Assembly (NCBI GenBank): GCA_015056495.1 | Contig: SVGC01000008.1 | Coordinates: forward strand, 1-64,000 | Direction: 5' to 3' | DNA from: Butyrivibrio sp. | GTDB lineage: Bacteria > Bacillota > Clostridia > Lachnospirales > Lachnospiraceae | Length of the DNA: 64,000 nt | Part shown: piece after piece, positions 25,369 through 33,564 of the stretch | Layout: each line of letters starts with the position of its first letter | Position numbering within the stretch: the first letter of the stretch is position 1 | Position numbers and translations under genes: made by a program | Notes under the pieces: model-generated | What the model was told of the DNA's origin: nothing | What the model saw: the letters and a program-made list of their open reading frames with translations, nothing else | Database searches by the model: none

Positions 25369-26775
25369 TCAATAGGCGTTTTTGTTTACAAATCCATACC
25401 TGAATGTGCCAAGTAATATTTTTAGATCGAAGCCCACAGTCCAATTTTCTATGTAATATATATCATATTCGATACGTTTTCTGATTGACGTATCGCCCCT
25501 AAAACCATTTATCTGAGCCCAACCGGTAAGTCCCGGACGAACCTGATGCTTGACCATATATCTAGGAATCTGCTCTTTAAATTTCTCTACAAACTGAGGT
25601 CTTTCAGGTCTTGGTCCTACAAGACTCATCTGGCCTATCAGTATGTTGAAGAACTGAGGCATTTCATCAATACTGGTCTTTCTAAGGAAGCGGCCAACCT
25701 TGGTAACTCTAGGATCATTACGGGTTGTCCAGCCTTTTTTCTCTGTCTCTTCGGTCTGAACTTCCATAGTCCTGAACTTGTACATCATGAAAGGCTTGCC
25801 GTGCATACCGACGCGTTCCTGCTTAAATATGATAGGTCCCTTGCTGGTAAGCTTGATAGCAATTGCTGCATATATCATAAACGGTGAGAATATCACAATT
25901 GCAAAAAGAGAACCTACAATATCCATTATTCGCTTGATAAGCTTATTGATTCCACTTGCAAGTGGTACGTATCTGATATTGATAACAGGAAGTCCCTGAA
26001 TATCTTCAGTATACGGGTTGCTTGGGAACAGGCTGGTATAGTCAGGTACAAACTTGGTATGGATACCTGATTTCTCACACATGGCTACAAGAGTTTCAAG
26101 GCTTTCGTACTGATCCAGTGGAAGTGTAATGATAATCTCATCATAGTTGTTTTTATCCATAAGTTCCTGAAGCATATCGATCTTGCCGATAACCTTTACT
26201 CCATGATATGAAGTATTTACAGGAACAAAATCATCCAAAACGCCTGTTACATCATATCCCCATGAAGGATTGTCGATCATACGCATGATATAAGCTTCTG
26301 CAGATCTTGAATATCCAACAAGAAGAATGTGCTTGATGTTGTAACCTTTTTTCCTTGCATATCTAAGGATTTTTCTCAAAAGGCCTCTTGCCATTGAAGC
26401 AAAGACAATGTTTACAATGAAAAAGATAAACATCATCAAACGTGAGAAGTGCAGCTGCTTAACAAATACGTATACATATACGATGTAGCAGATCATTCCC
26501 ACGATATTGGCTTTGACGAGATTGTTGATCTCCGGAAGCAGCTTGGATGCTCGCTTTGAGGAATACAAGTCAAAGTAATTATATAAGATCAGATAAACAG
26601 GTACTAAAAAATACAGTGAGCTGAAGTACTGCTCAACAGACAATCGTCCCCCTATAAGATTAGCGCCCATCAGATCAAATCTGATCCAGAACGCAAGAAT
26701 ATAAGACAGCACTATAATAATGCCATCCCCAATTACATGGAGTGTATTCAAATGTGATTGATTATTTCTGATCAT
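25369..26775 (-). CDS. undecaprenyl-phosphate sugar phosphotransferase (WbaP/CpsE type)
   Basis: A 468-residue initiating enzyme that places the first sugar 1-phosphate on undecaprenyl phosphate. It has four N-terminal transmembrane helices and a CoA-binding-like middle domain (HILLVGYSRSAEAYIMRMI). A membrane-associated helix (FAIVIFSPFMIYAAIAIKLT) and the catalytic domain follow, with FKQERVGMHGKPFMMYKFRTM, KVGRFLRKTSIDEMPQF, MSLVGPRPERPQF and RPGLTGWAQING. The start at 26775 overlaps the upstream stop as ATGA; an upstream in-frame ATG at 26808 would overlap more. The sugar (glucose, galactose or an amino sugar) is unknown. Confidence 0.93.
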   Translation of the reverse strand: MIRNNQSHLNTLHVIGDGIIIVLSYILAFWIRFDLMGANLIGGRLSVEQYFSSLYFLVPVYLILYNYFDLYSSKRASKLLPEINNLVKANIVGMICYIVYVYVFVKQLHFSRLMMFIFFIVNIVFASMARGLLRKILRYARKKGYNIKHILLVGYSRSAEAYIMRMIDNPSWGYDVTGVLDDFVPVNTSYHGVKVIGKIDMLQELMDKNNYDEIIITLPLDQYESLETLVAMCEKSGIHTKFVPDYTSLFPSNPYTEDIQGLPVINIRYVPLASGINKLIKRIMDIVGSLFAIVIFSPFMIYAAIAIKLTSKGPIIFKQERVGMHGKPFMMYKFRTMEVQTEETEKKGWTTRNDPRVTKVGRFLRKTSIDEMPQFFNILIGQMSLVGPRPERPQFVEKFKEQIPRYMVKHQVRPGLTGWAQINGFRGDTSIRKRIEYDIYYIENWTVGFDLKILLGTFRYGFVNKNAY

Positions 26776-27755
26776 AATCCTGTGATCCTTCTTACGCAGT
26801 TTATCCACAATTCAATCTGTAGTAAACAATAATTAGTAATATTGTGGCTGCTTACCCCAACATGTTTTTTGGAATTGGAGGCTATTTTCTTAAAGCCATC
26901 CAGCAAGCCAAGAGCATGAGCTCTGCCCAAACCTTTTTTCATAAAATAGACCTGTTTGATGCATATGCCAAGGATAATGAGTGGCAGATTTATAAGGAAC
27001 ATCAATACAGGCATGTTCTTATATATTAAGTACAAATTATTGGCACTTGTCAACTGTACTTTGAAAGCATTGTGTCTCGAACCACTGGTACCGCTTCCTG
27101 CGTGATATACAATAGCAGATGGTTCGTAATAGTTTCTGTAGCCGTATATTCTTGCTCTTATACCCAGATCAACGTCTTCAAGATAGCAAAAATGAGCGTC
27201 GTCAAATGCTCCGATTTCTTCTAATATACTCTTTTTGTAAATAGCTGCACCTGCACAGGCAGATGTGACCTGTCTCTTCTGAGAATGCTTATCTGATGCA
27301 GAATCCTTGCCCAGAGTAAAGGCCCATCCCAGAGCGCAATAATAATCTCCGGTGTCATCTATGAGATGCTCTCCTTTGAGTGCAAGCATCTTGGAGCTGA
27401 CACTGAAAGCCTTGGGATAACGTTTGATTGCTTTTAAGAGCTTTTCTGAAACGTCTTCCTGGATTACAGTATCATTATTTAGTAAAAAGATGTATTCCGT
27501 TTTAGCTTCCTTGATGCCAACATTGACTGCTGTAGCAAATCCGGTATTTTCACCAAGTTCAACAAGTCTGACATCAGGATATTTTTCTTTGATCACTTCA
27601 AGGCTGCCGTCGGTAGAGCCATTATCAACTACTACCACATCAGCCGGGACTGTCTGTTTGAAGACGCTTTTAAGGCAATCATCTATGTATTTGATCCCAT
27701 TGTAATTTGGGATAACAATGGTTATTTCAGTTTTTTCTCTATCTGCGGATCCCAT
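26772..27755 (-). CDS. GT2-family glycosyltransferase
   Basis: A 327-residue GT-A enzyme resembling WbbL-type rhamnosyltransferases. It has ITIVIPNYNG, VVDNGSTDGSLEV, ENTGFATAVNVGI, FLLNNDT, the ACAGAAIYKKSILEEIGAFDD acceptor loop and CYLEDVDLGIRARIYGYRN. The C-terminus has a hydrophobic patch (MPVLMFLINLPLIILGICI) that should attach it to the membrane face. It overlaps the preceding gene by 34 nt and shares ATGA with the WbaP-like gene. Confidence 0.88.
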   Translation of the reverse strand: MGSADREKTEITIVIPNYNGIKYIDDCLKSVFKQTVPADVVVVDNGSTDGSLEVIKEKYPDVRLVELGENTGFATAVNVGIKEAKTEYIFLLNNDTVIQEDVSEKLLKAIKRYPKAFSVSSKMLALKGEHLIDDTGDYYCALGWAFTLGKDSASDKHSQKRQVTSACAGAAIYKKSILEEIGAFDDAHFCYLEDVDLGIRARIYGYRNYYEPSAIVYHAGSGTSGSRHNAFKVQLTSANNLYLIYKNMPVLMFLINLPLIILGICIKQVYFMKKGLGRAHALGLLDGFKKIASNSKKHVGVSSHNITNYCLLQIELWINCVRRITGL

Positions 27756-29167
27756 AAGATCAGATATCCCTCTTCTCTAGCAGCTGCGCAAAAGGCTATA
27801 CTATCTGCAATTATAGATTCGTTTATATATTCATCATTTTGGACGTTGGAATTTTTTACAATCTTGGTACCCTTGTCCGTAATTTTGGTATCTCTTAAAA
27901 AAGCCTCATAGGTGTTATTTTTCAACGTAGTATCTCTATAATCTATGCCAAGTACCTGATTATATAAGTCCATGAGCTCTGGCCTTATCTTCATGCAGCG
28001 AAGATCAACTGCATCAGTATCCTGTTGCAGCACAGCCCTATGGAGAAAGCCACCGCTGTAGCCCTTCTGCAATCCATTATACAATATTTCCCCGTCAGCT
28101 GTATAATTTCCGCCAATAAGTCTTCCTTCGGCATTGATGAGTTTCCCGCCGACTACACCTACATCCTCTCTTGCATCAAAGATATCAGTATCGTAGTCAG
28201 TTCTATAAAAGCCTACATGAGGAAGGTCTGAAACGTTTGCAGGGATGCCTTTAGCCTTTAAGAAGTCCTCTACAGCTCTTTTTCCAGCATCATAAGCATA
28301 TTTCTTGCTGGCAGGATTGGCTGCAGTAGAAGCCTCATGACATCTCCAGTGATATAAAACCTTTGGAATATGGACTATTTCCCCAGGTCCATCGCAGGCC
28401 CTCAGGATCAGATCAAAGTCCTGAGCTCCATCATATTCTTTTCTGAATTTCAGCTCTTTTATAATATCTGAACGGATAACCGTAAAATGACATATGTAAT
28501 TATTGGATAACAGGTAGTCGTAATTAAAATCAAGCTTCTGATTAGGCTCATAGTAATAGGTCTGATTGGAATCACATTTATCCTCATCAGAATAGATTAG
28601 CCTTATCTGACAATCTGATATCTTTATTGTGTCTGTATTCATCATGTTCTTTCGGATAGCATGTGCTATTTCAAAGAGAGCATCCGGTGTCAGGACATCG
28701 TCATGATCCAAAAGTCCAATATAATCGCCTGTAGTAAGCTCCAAGGCAGCATTAGTATTCTCAGATATGCCTCCATTGGATTCCAGGTGAGTATATTTTA
28801 TCCTAGGGTCTTTTTCTGTATATTCTAAAATGATCCCTTCCACAGAGCCATCGGGGCTTGCATCAGCAAGGACCAGTTCAAAATCAGGATAGCTCTGAGC
28901 CAGAACGGATTCAATCATTGCCCTGAGGTATTTTTCAGGTGTACAAAAACAAGGCACAACAATACTGATGCGTGGTGCATCACCATTTTGAGCCCACTTT
29001 TTATAATTTTGCCTCTGCTGAGCCAAAAGCTCATCTGTCGGCGGTACAAACTTGTATATAGAAGTCTTTTGCAGCTCAAGACGCTCTTTTGCAGCATAAT
29101 AGGCTGCTTTTACGCCGTTTCGTCTGGCATATAAAATTGTTTTGATAAATGCTGTTTTTAATCCCAT
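27722..29167 (-). CDS. GT2-family glycosyltransferase with C-terminal extension
   Basis: A 481-residue protein. The GT-A domain (about 65-310) begins ISIVVPCFCTPEKYLRAMIESVLAQSYPDFELVLAD-like, with the DxD-type LLDHDD and the motif YNYDYLLSNNYICHFTVIRSDIIKELKFRKEYDGAQDFDLILR. About 170 further residues (GVVGGKLINAEGRLIGGNYT onward) resemble the second half of a tandem GT2 protein and may be a truncated second domain. The same SNNYICHF signature appears in the 686-residue GT at 33565. It is divergent from the plus-strand GT4 gene. Confidence 0.85.
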   Translation of the reverse strand: MGLKTAFIKTILYARRNGVKAAYYAAKERLELQKTSIYKFVPPTDELLAQQRQNYKKWAQNGDAPRISIVVPCFCTPEKYLRAMIESVLAQSYPDFELVLADASPDGSVEGIILEYTEKDPRIKYTHLESNGGISENTNAALELTTGDYIGLLDHDDVLTPDALFEIAHAIRKNMMNTDTIKISDCQIRLIYSDEDKCDSNQTYYYEPNQKLDFNYDYLLSNNYICHFTVIRSDIIKELKFRKEYDGAQDFDLILRACDGPGEIVHIPKVLYHWRCHEASTAANPASKKYAYDAGKRAVEDFLKAKGIPANVSDLPHVGFYRTDYDTDIFDAREDVGVVGGKLINAEGRLIGGNYTADGEILYNGLQKGYSGGFLHRAVLQQDTDAVDLRCMKIRPELMDLYNQVLGIDYRDTTLKNNTYEAFLRDTKITDKGTKIVKNSNVQNDEYINESIIADSIAFCAAAREEGYLILWDPQIEKKLK

Positions 29168-29246
29168 AATATTTATATTATAGCATTATAGTGACTCTAA
29201 TGTTAGAATAACTGTAGTTTGATTAAAAAATGTTTAAGGATCGTTT

Positions 29247-30365
29247 ATGAAAAAAGTGCTTATGATAGGCCCTGACAGGACTGTTCAGGGAGGAGTTTCC
29301 GGTGTAGTAAACAATTACTACAAGGTAGGACTTGATAAAAAAGTAGAATTGAAATATATCGGTACAATGGTTGATGGCAGCAAATTTACCAAGCTGATCA
29401 AGGCTATCACATCCTATCTGGCATTTAGAAGTTGCCTGAAGGATTACGATATTGTTCATATACATATGGCTTCGGATGCCAGCTACTATAGAAAGAGCTT
29501 TTTTATAAAGGCTGCTGTAAAGGCCAAAAAGAAAATCGTGATACATCAGCATGGCGGCGATGTCCAGAATTTCTATGGCAAGATGACTGGCAAAAAGAGA
29601 GCTAAAATGGCTGCTCTTCTTAATAAGTGCGATGCATTTATTGTTCTGGCGCCTTTTCTCTACGACTTTTTCAAAGATATCATCGATAATGATAAATTGC
29701 ATATCATTCCAAACAGCGTTGCAGCTCCTGATTTTGATATGGACAAAAAAGACTATGATAATCAGAACATCCTGTTTCTGGGAAGGATCTGTAAGGCCAA
29801 GGGTATAAACGAGCTGGTAACTGCTGCTGAGCATCTCCATAAAAAATATCCTGATATGAAGCTTACGCTTGGCGGATTTTTTGAGGATGAAGACCTTAAA
29901 GAAAAATGCCTCTCACACCCTGATTACATTGAATGTCCTGGTTGGATAAAGGGCAGTGATAAGGATAAGCTATTGAAGGAAAGTTCAATTTTTATTCTTC
30001 CGTCCTATTTTGAAGGTATGCCGCTATCTCCAATTGAAGCCATGTACTTTGGATGTGCCAACTGTAACAGTGCCATAAGTGGTACACTTCAGATATTTGA
30101 TTCTCCTCTTATGGTAAGCGGAGATTTTGCTGATAGCGATAACAGTGCTATGATACAAGACCTGATTACCTCTGAAAATGCTTTTGACAGTGTATTTTTC
30201 AATCCTAAGGATGTCGTTTCATTGGAATCAGCATTGGATCTGCTTCTTGGCTCAGCCGAGCTTCGCAAAAAAATTGGTACCTGCGGTAGGAAAACCGTTG
30301 ATAAAAAATATGATCTGAATAAGATTGTTGCTGATGTTTGCAAGATATATGACGAGATCGTATGA
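29247..30365 (+). CDS. GT4-family glycosyltransferase
   Basis: A 372-residue GT-B retaining glycosyltransferase. The N-terminal lobe has MIGPDRTVQGGVSGVVNNYY, DIVHIHMAS and IVIHQHGGDVQNFY. The C-terminal lobe has NILFLGRICKAKGINELV and the nucleotide-binding EGMPLSPIEAMYFGC, with the E-x7-E spacing of GT4. Donor and acceptor are unknown. It is the only plus-strand gene in the glycan locus. It starts 79 nt from a divergent gene and its end runs into a 166-nt palindrome-rich stretch. AAGGA precedes the ATG. Confidence 0.9.
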   Translation: MKKVLMIGPDRTVQGGVSGVVNNYYKVGLDKKVELKYIGTMVDGSKFTKLIKAITSYLAFRSCLKDYDIVHIHMASDASYYRKSFFIKAAVKAKKKIVIHQHGGDVQNFYGKMTGKKRAKMAALLNKCDAFIVLAPFLYDFFKDIIDNDKLHIIPNSVAAPDFDMDKKDYDNQNILFLGRICKAKGINELVTAAEHLHKKYPDMKLTLGGFFEDEDLKEKCLSHPDYIECPGWIKGSDKDKLLKESSIFILPSYFEGMPLSPIEAMYFGCANCNSAISGTLQIFDSPLMVSGDFADSDNSAMIQDLITSENAFDSVFFNPKDVVSLESALDLLLGSAELRKKIGTCGRKTVDKKYDLNKIVADVCKIYDEIV

Positions 30366-30374
30366 AATAACAAA

Positions 30375-30441
30375 GAATGTCGCTTGCGACATTCTCGCGC
30401 CGAGCGCGGTTGCATTTATGCAACATTTACCTATCGCGCGA
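30375..30441. repeat. cluster of perfect short palindromes after the GT4 gene
   Basis: GAATGTCGC-TT-GCGACATTC (30375-30394) is directly followed by TCGCGC (30395-30400) pairing with GCGCGA (30436-30441), which encloses GTTGCAT-TT-ATGCAAC (30409-30424). No T-run follows, so terminator function is doubtful. Confidence 0.65.
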
Positions 30442-30457
30442 GTGCGCATCCTTAACT

Positions 30458-30527
30458 GAGTCACTGGGGACGTATCAATATGACTCATTGTGCACAATGA
30501 GTCAAACTGATACGTCCCCAGTGACTC
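30458..30527. repeat. 70-bp REP-like nested palindrome
   Basis: The outer arms GAGTCACTGGGGACGTATCA (30458-30477) and TGATACGTCCCCAGTGACTC (30508-30527) are perfect 20-bp inverted copies. The core GACTCATTGTG/CACAATGAGTC (30482-30503) is a perfect 22-bp palindrome. A run of six T follows. It lies between convergent genes and could terminate both. Its arm recurs at 31587-31606. Confidence 0.85.
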
Positions 30528-30531
30528 TTTT

Positions 30532-31554
30532 TTAATTTGTCTTTTTATCGTAGAGCTTCAGTATAATATATGTTATAGCTATATTCATCGGACTGGGATT
30601 CTTCATGCATCTATATAACAGCTTGTTAGCTTTTGAAGAAATATCCAACTGAGTATTATAGATCCGCTCTTCTACTTCTATACGCTTAAATACCTTCTGT
30701 ACTCTTTCAATGCAACCATTCCATCCTGCTCGTAGCTCATTTTTGAGCTCTACAAACAGCATTCTTACGTATTCTCTATCCATCTGACTCTTATAGCCGG
30801 CAATTCCTTTGGATTCAAAAATACGGGAATAAGTCACATATTCCATTTCAAGGTTATTAAGAAATTTTTCGTCATAGTTGTGAGCCATAGACTCAGCAAT
30901 AGTTCTATAGTGATAAAAATATCCATCTTCCAGGATAGTTAATCTATCGCAGTCGAGAATAGCAGGAAGAGTGATATTAAGGTCTTCTGCCATCTTAATG
31001 GAAGTGTTGCAATAATGGAGGTTATCCACAATAAGTCGTCTTTCGATCAGCTTCATACACCTTGAGAGGATAACAGGGCGCACTTCTTCGCCAAGCAGCT
31101 TATGTCTTAACTCTTCAAGAGCTGCTCCTTCATAGACTCCCGGTTTTGCGCCGTGTCCGGCTTTCTTCTTTTCATTTTTCTTCTCAATTATGTAATTGCT
31201 ACTGACTATATCTTTTATTTCATCAGCATTTGCAACCCTTGCGTAAAGGGATTCAAGCATATCAAGATCTACCCAGTCATCGCCATCTACAAAGCAGATA
31301 TACTTGGATGTTGAATTTTCCACGCCGGTCATCCACGCAGCCATAAGACCACCATTGGTTTTGTGGATAACTTTTACTCTTTCGTCTTTTTTTGTGTATT
31401 CATCACACATTCCTGGGCAGATGCCGTCTGTTGAACCATCATCCACCAGGATGACCTCTATATCCTTAAAGGTCTGATTTAATACACTTTGTACACAATC
31501 ATCCAGATATCTGGCTATGTTATACACAGGGATAATAACACTTATTGCTGACAT
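30532..31554 (-). CDS. GT2-family glycosyltransferase bracketed by REP-like repeats
   Basis: A 340-residue GT-A enzyme: ISVIIPVYNIARYLDDCVQS, VILVDDGSTDG, NGGLMAAWMTGV, then the DxD-like CFVDGDDWVD. The C-terminal half (about 180-340) is basic and probably binds acceptor or membrane. The start at 31554 has GGAG 6 nt upstream. Two earlier in-frame ATGs exist, the first inside the repeat at 31574-31610. It is flanked downstream (30458-30527) and upstream (31574-31610) by related palindromes, which suggests a separately acquired gene. Confidence 0.87.
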   Translation of the reverse strand: MSAISVIIPVYNIARYLDDCVQSVLNQTFKDIEVILVDDGSTDGICPGMCDEYTKKDERVKVIHKTNGGLMAAWMTGVENSTSKYICFVDGDDWVDLDMLESLYARVANADEIKDIVSSNYIIEKKNEKKKAGHGAKPGVYEGAALEELRHKLLGEEVRPVILSRCMKLIERRLIVDNLHYCNTSIKMAEDLNITLPAILDCDRLTILEDGYFYHYRTIAESMAHNYDEKFLNNLEMEYVTYSRIFESKGIAGYKSQMDREYVRMLFVELKNELRAGWNGCIERVQKVFKRIEVEERIYNTQLDISSKANKLLYRCMKNPSPMNIAITYIILKLYDKKTN

Positions 31555-31573
31555 ATTTTTCTCCATTAATCGA

Positions 31574-31610
31574 AAATGAGTCACTTTGATACGTCCCCGG
31601 TGACTCATTT
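31574..31610. repeat. second REP-like hairpin sharing the TGATACGTCCCC arm
   Basis: AAATGAGTCAC (31574-31584) pairs with GTGACTCATTT (31600-31610). TGATACGTCCCC followed by (G)GTGACTC (31587-31606) repeats the right arm of the element at 30508-30527 with one change. It looks like a half-unit of the larger palindrome. Confidence 0.8.
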
Positions 31611-31651
31611 AAAAAAGCCGGGAAATAGCTTATTTGTAGTATTTCCCGGCT
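31611..31651 (-). terminator. intrinsic terminator of the phosphoglucomutase gene
   Basis: On the minus strand AGCCGGGAAATA (31651-31640) pairs perfectly with TATTTCCCGGCT (31627-31616), followed by six T. It lies 10 nt past the stop codon. Confidence 0.93.
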
Positions 31652-31660
31652 AGAATCATC

Positions 31661-33391
31661 TTACTTACCGATAACTGCTTTAACAGCTTCTGTAAGCTGA
31701 TCTTCTTTGTTCTTGGCATCTTCAAGAGATGTTCCCTTTACGCCCATGTAGAACTTGATCTTAGGCTCTGTTCCTGAAGGACGAGCGCAGCACCAAGCAT
31801 CATTATCAAGTGCAAAATAGAGAACGTTGGATTCTGGAAGACCTGTCTTACCTTTTTCACCAGTAGCGATGTTAAGAGTCTCACCAGTCTTGTAATCTCT
31901 GAATTCTTCTACCTTGAAGTCACCGAATGTCTTAGGTGGGTTGTTACGAAGCTTTTCCATAAGAGCAGCTATTTCTTTTGCTCCCTCAATACCCTTCATA
32001 GTGATTGAGTACTGTCCTTCTTTGTAGTAGCCGTATTTCTCATACATATCTAACATTGCATCCCAAACAGTCTTACCCTGTTTCTTGTAGAATGCAGCAA
32101 GCTCGCAGAGCATCTGAACTGCAACAACAGCATCCTTATCTCTTGCATGAGTACCAGCAAGGCATCCGTAACTCTCTTCAAGACCAAATACATAGTTGTA
32201 AGAATTATTCTGCTCAAAGAGCTTGATCTGCTCACCAATGTACTTAAATCCTGTAAGAACTTCGATATAGTGAAGTCCATGGCTCTCTGCAACAGGCTTA
32301 GCCATGTTTGTAGTAACTATTGTTGTAACAAATGCCGGGTTAGCTGGCATTGTACCAGTCTTGATTCTCTCTTCAAGGATGTACTCAGCAACGAGCATAC
32401 CTGACATATTACCTGTGAACTGTACATATTCACCGCTCTTAGTATCGTAAGCATAGATACCAAGTCTATCAGCATCAGGGTCTGTAGCAAGTACTACATC
32501 AGCCTTCTTTTCCTTGGCAAGCTCAAGAGCAAGCTTAAATGCCTTTGGATCTTCCGGATTAGGATAATCAAGTGTTGTAAAGTCTGGATCTGGAAGTTCC
32601 TGCTCTGGAACTACATATACGTTCTTAAATCCAAGTTCATTAAGGATACGTCTAACAGGCTTATTACCTGTACCATGGAATGGTGTATAAACGATTCTGA
32701 AATCATCTGCAACTTCCTTGATAACTTCAGGATGGATACACTGCTTCTTCAGCTCTACCATGTATGCATCATCAATTTCTTTTCCAATTACTTCATAAAG
32801 GCCTGCTGCAATAGCATCCTCTTTTGACATAGTCTTAACATCATGGAAATCTGTGATAGCCTTAACTTCACCGATGATACCTGTATCATGAGGTGGAGTA
32901 ACCTGTGCGCCATCTTCCCAGTATGCCTTGTATCCATTGTATTCTGGTGGATTGTGGCTGGCTGTTACCATAACGCCTGCGATACATCCAAGCTTTCTAA
33001 GTGCAAAAGAAAGCTCTGGTGTAGGTCTGAGTTCATCAAAGATATATGCTTTAATACCATTAGCTGCAAGACATCTGGCTGTCTCATCAGCAAACTCTGG
33101 AGAAAAACGTCTGCAATCGTAAGAAATTGCAACACCTTTCTTTTCTCCGCCATTTTTCTTAATATAATTGGCAAGGCCCTGTGTAGCCTTTCTAACTGTA
33201 TAGATATTCATGCGGTTGGTACCTGCGCCGATAACACCACGCAGACCACCTGTTCCAAACTCAAGCTCTTTGTAGAAACGATCCTCTACTTCAGCTTCAT
33301 TATTACGGATAGCAAGTAGTTCCTGTTTAGTAGCTTCATCAAAATATGGATCATTTAACCAATATTCTAACTGCTCTGTAGCTATACTCAT
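31661..33391 (-). CDS. pgcA: phosphoglucomutase/phosphomannomutase family enzyme (alpha-phosphoglucomutase)
   Basis: A 576-residue cytosolic enzyme interconverting glucose 6-phosphate and glucose 1-phosphate, the precursor for dTDP- and UDP-sugars used in this locus. The phosphoserine loop is VMVTASHNPPEYNGYK, the metal loop ATDPDADRLGIY, the sugar-binding loop GLEESYG and the C-terminal phosphate site RPSGTEPKIKFYMGV. Length and order match the Firmicute PgcA group; some members also act on mannose phosphates. A strong terminator follows, so it ends a transcript. Confidence 0.93.
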   Translation of the reverse strand: MSIATEQLEYWLNDPYFDEATKQELLAIRNNEAEVEDRFYKELEFGTGGLRGVIGAGTNRMNIYTVRKATQGLANYIKKNGGEKKGVAISYDCRRFSPEFADETARCLAANGIKAYIFDELRPTPELSFALRKLGCIAGVMVTASHNPPEYNGYKAYWEDGAQVTPPHDTGIIGEVKAITDFHDVKTMSKEDAIAAGLYEVIGKEIDDAYMVELKKQCIHPEVIKEVADDFRIVYTPFHGTGNKPVRRILNELGFKNVYVVPEQELPDPDFTTLDYPNPEDPKAFKLALELAKEKKADVVLATDPDADRLGIYAYDTKSGEYVQFTGNMSGMLVAEYILEERIKTGTMPANPAFVTTIVTTNMAKPVAESHGLHYIEVLTGFKYIGEQIKLFEQNNSYNYVFGLEESYGCLAGTHARDKDAVVAVQMLCELAAFYKKQGKTVWDAMLDMYEKYGYYKEGQYSITMKGIEGAKEIAALMEKLRNNPPKTFGDFKVEEFRDYKTGETLNIATGEKGKTGLPESNVLYFALDNDAWCCARPSGTEPKIKFYMGVKGTSLEDAKNKEDQLTEAVKAVIGK

Positions 33392-33564
33392 TTCTTCTTC
33401 CTCCCTTATTTTGGACTCTATTTAAAGTTAATCACTAGAAAATAAATATTTCAAGTACCAATATCATCGTTCCGGCGACCAACTAAAAATCTAACAAACC
33501 ACTGTCAAACTACCTATTTTGCAACCTTATGTCACATATAAAACTATTATTCAAACACTTATTA

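Noticed and set aside
29223-29840. Minus-strand open frame of about 205 codons opposite the GT4 gene
   Set aside because: The plus frame has clear GT4 motifs throughout; the opposite frame has no domain or binding site.
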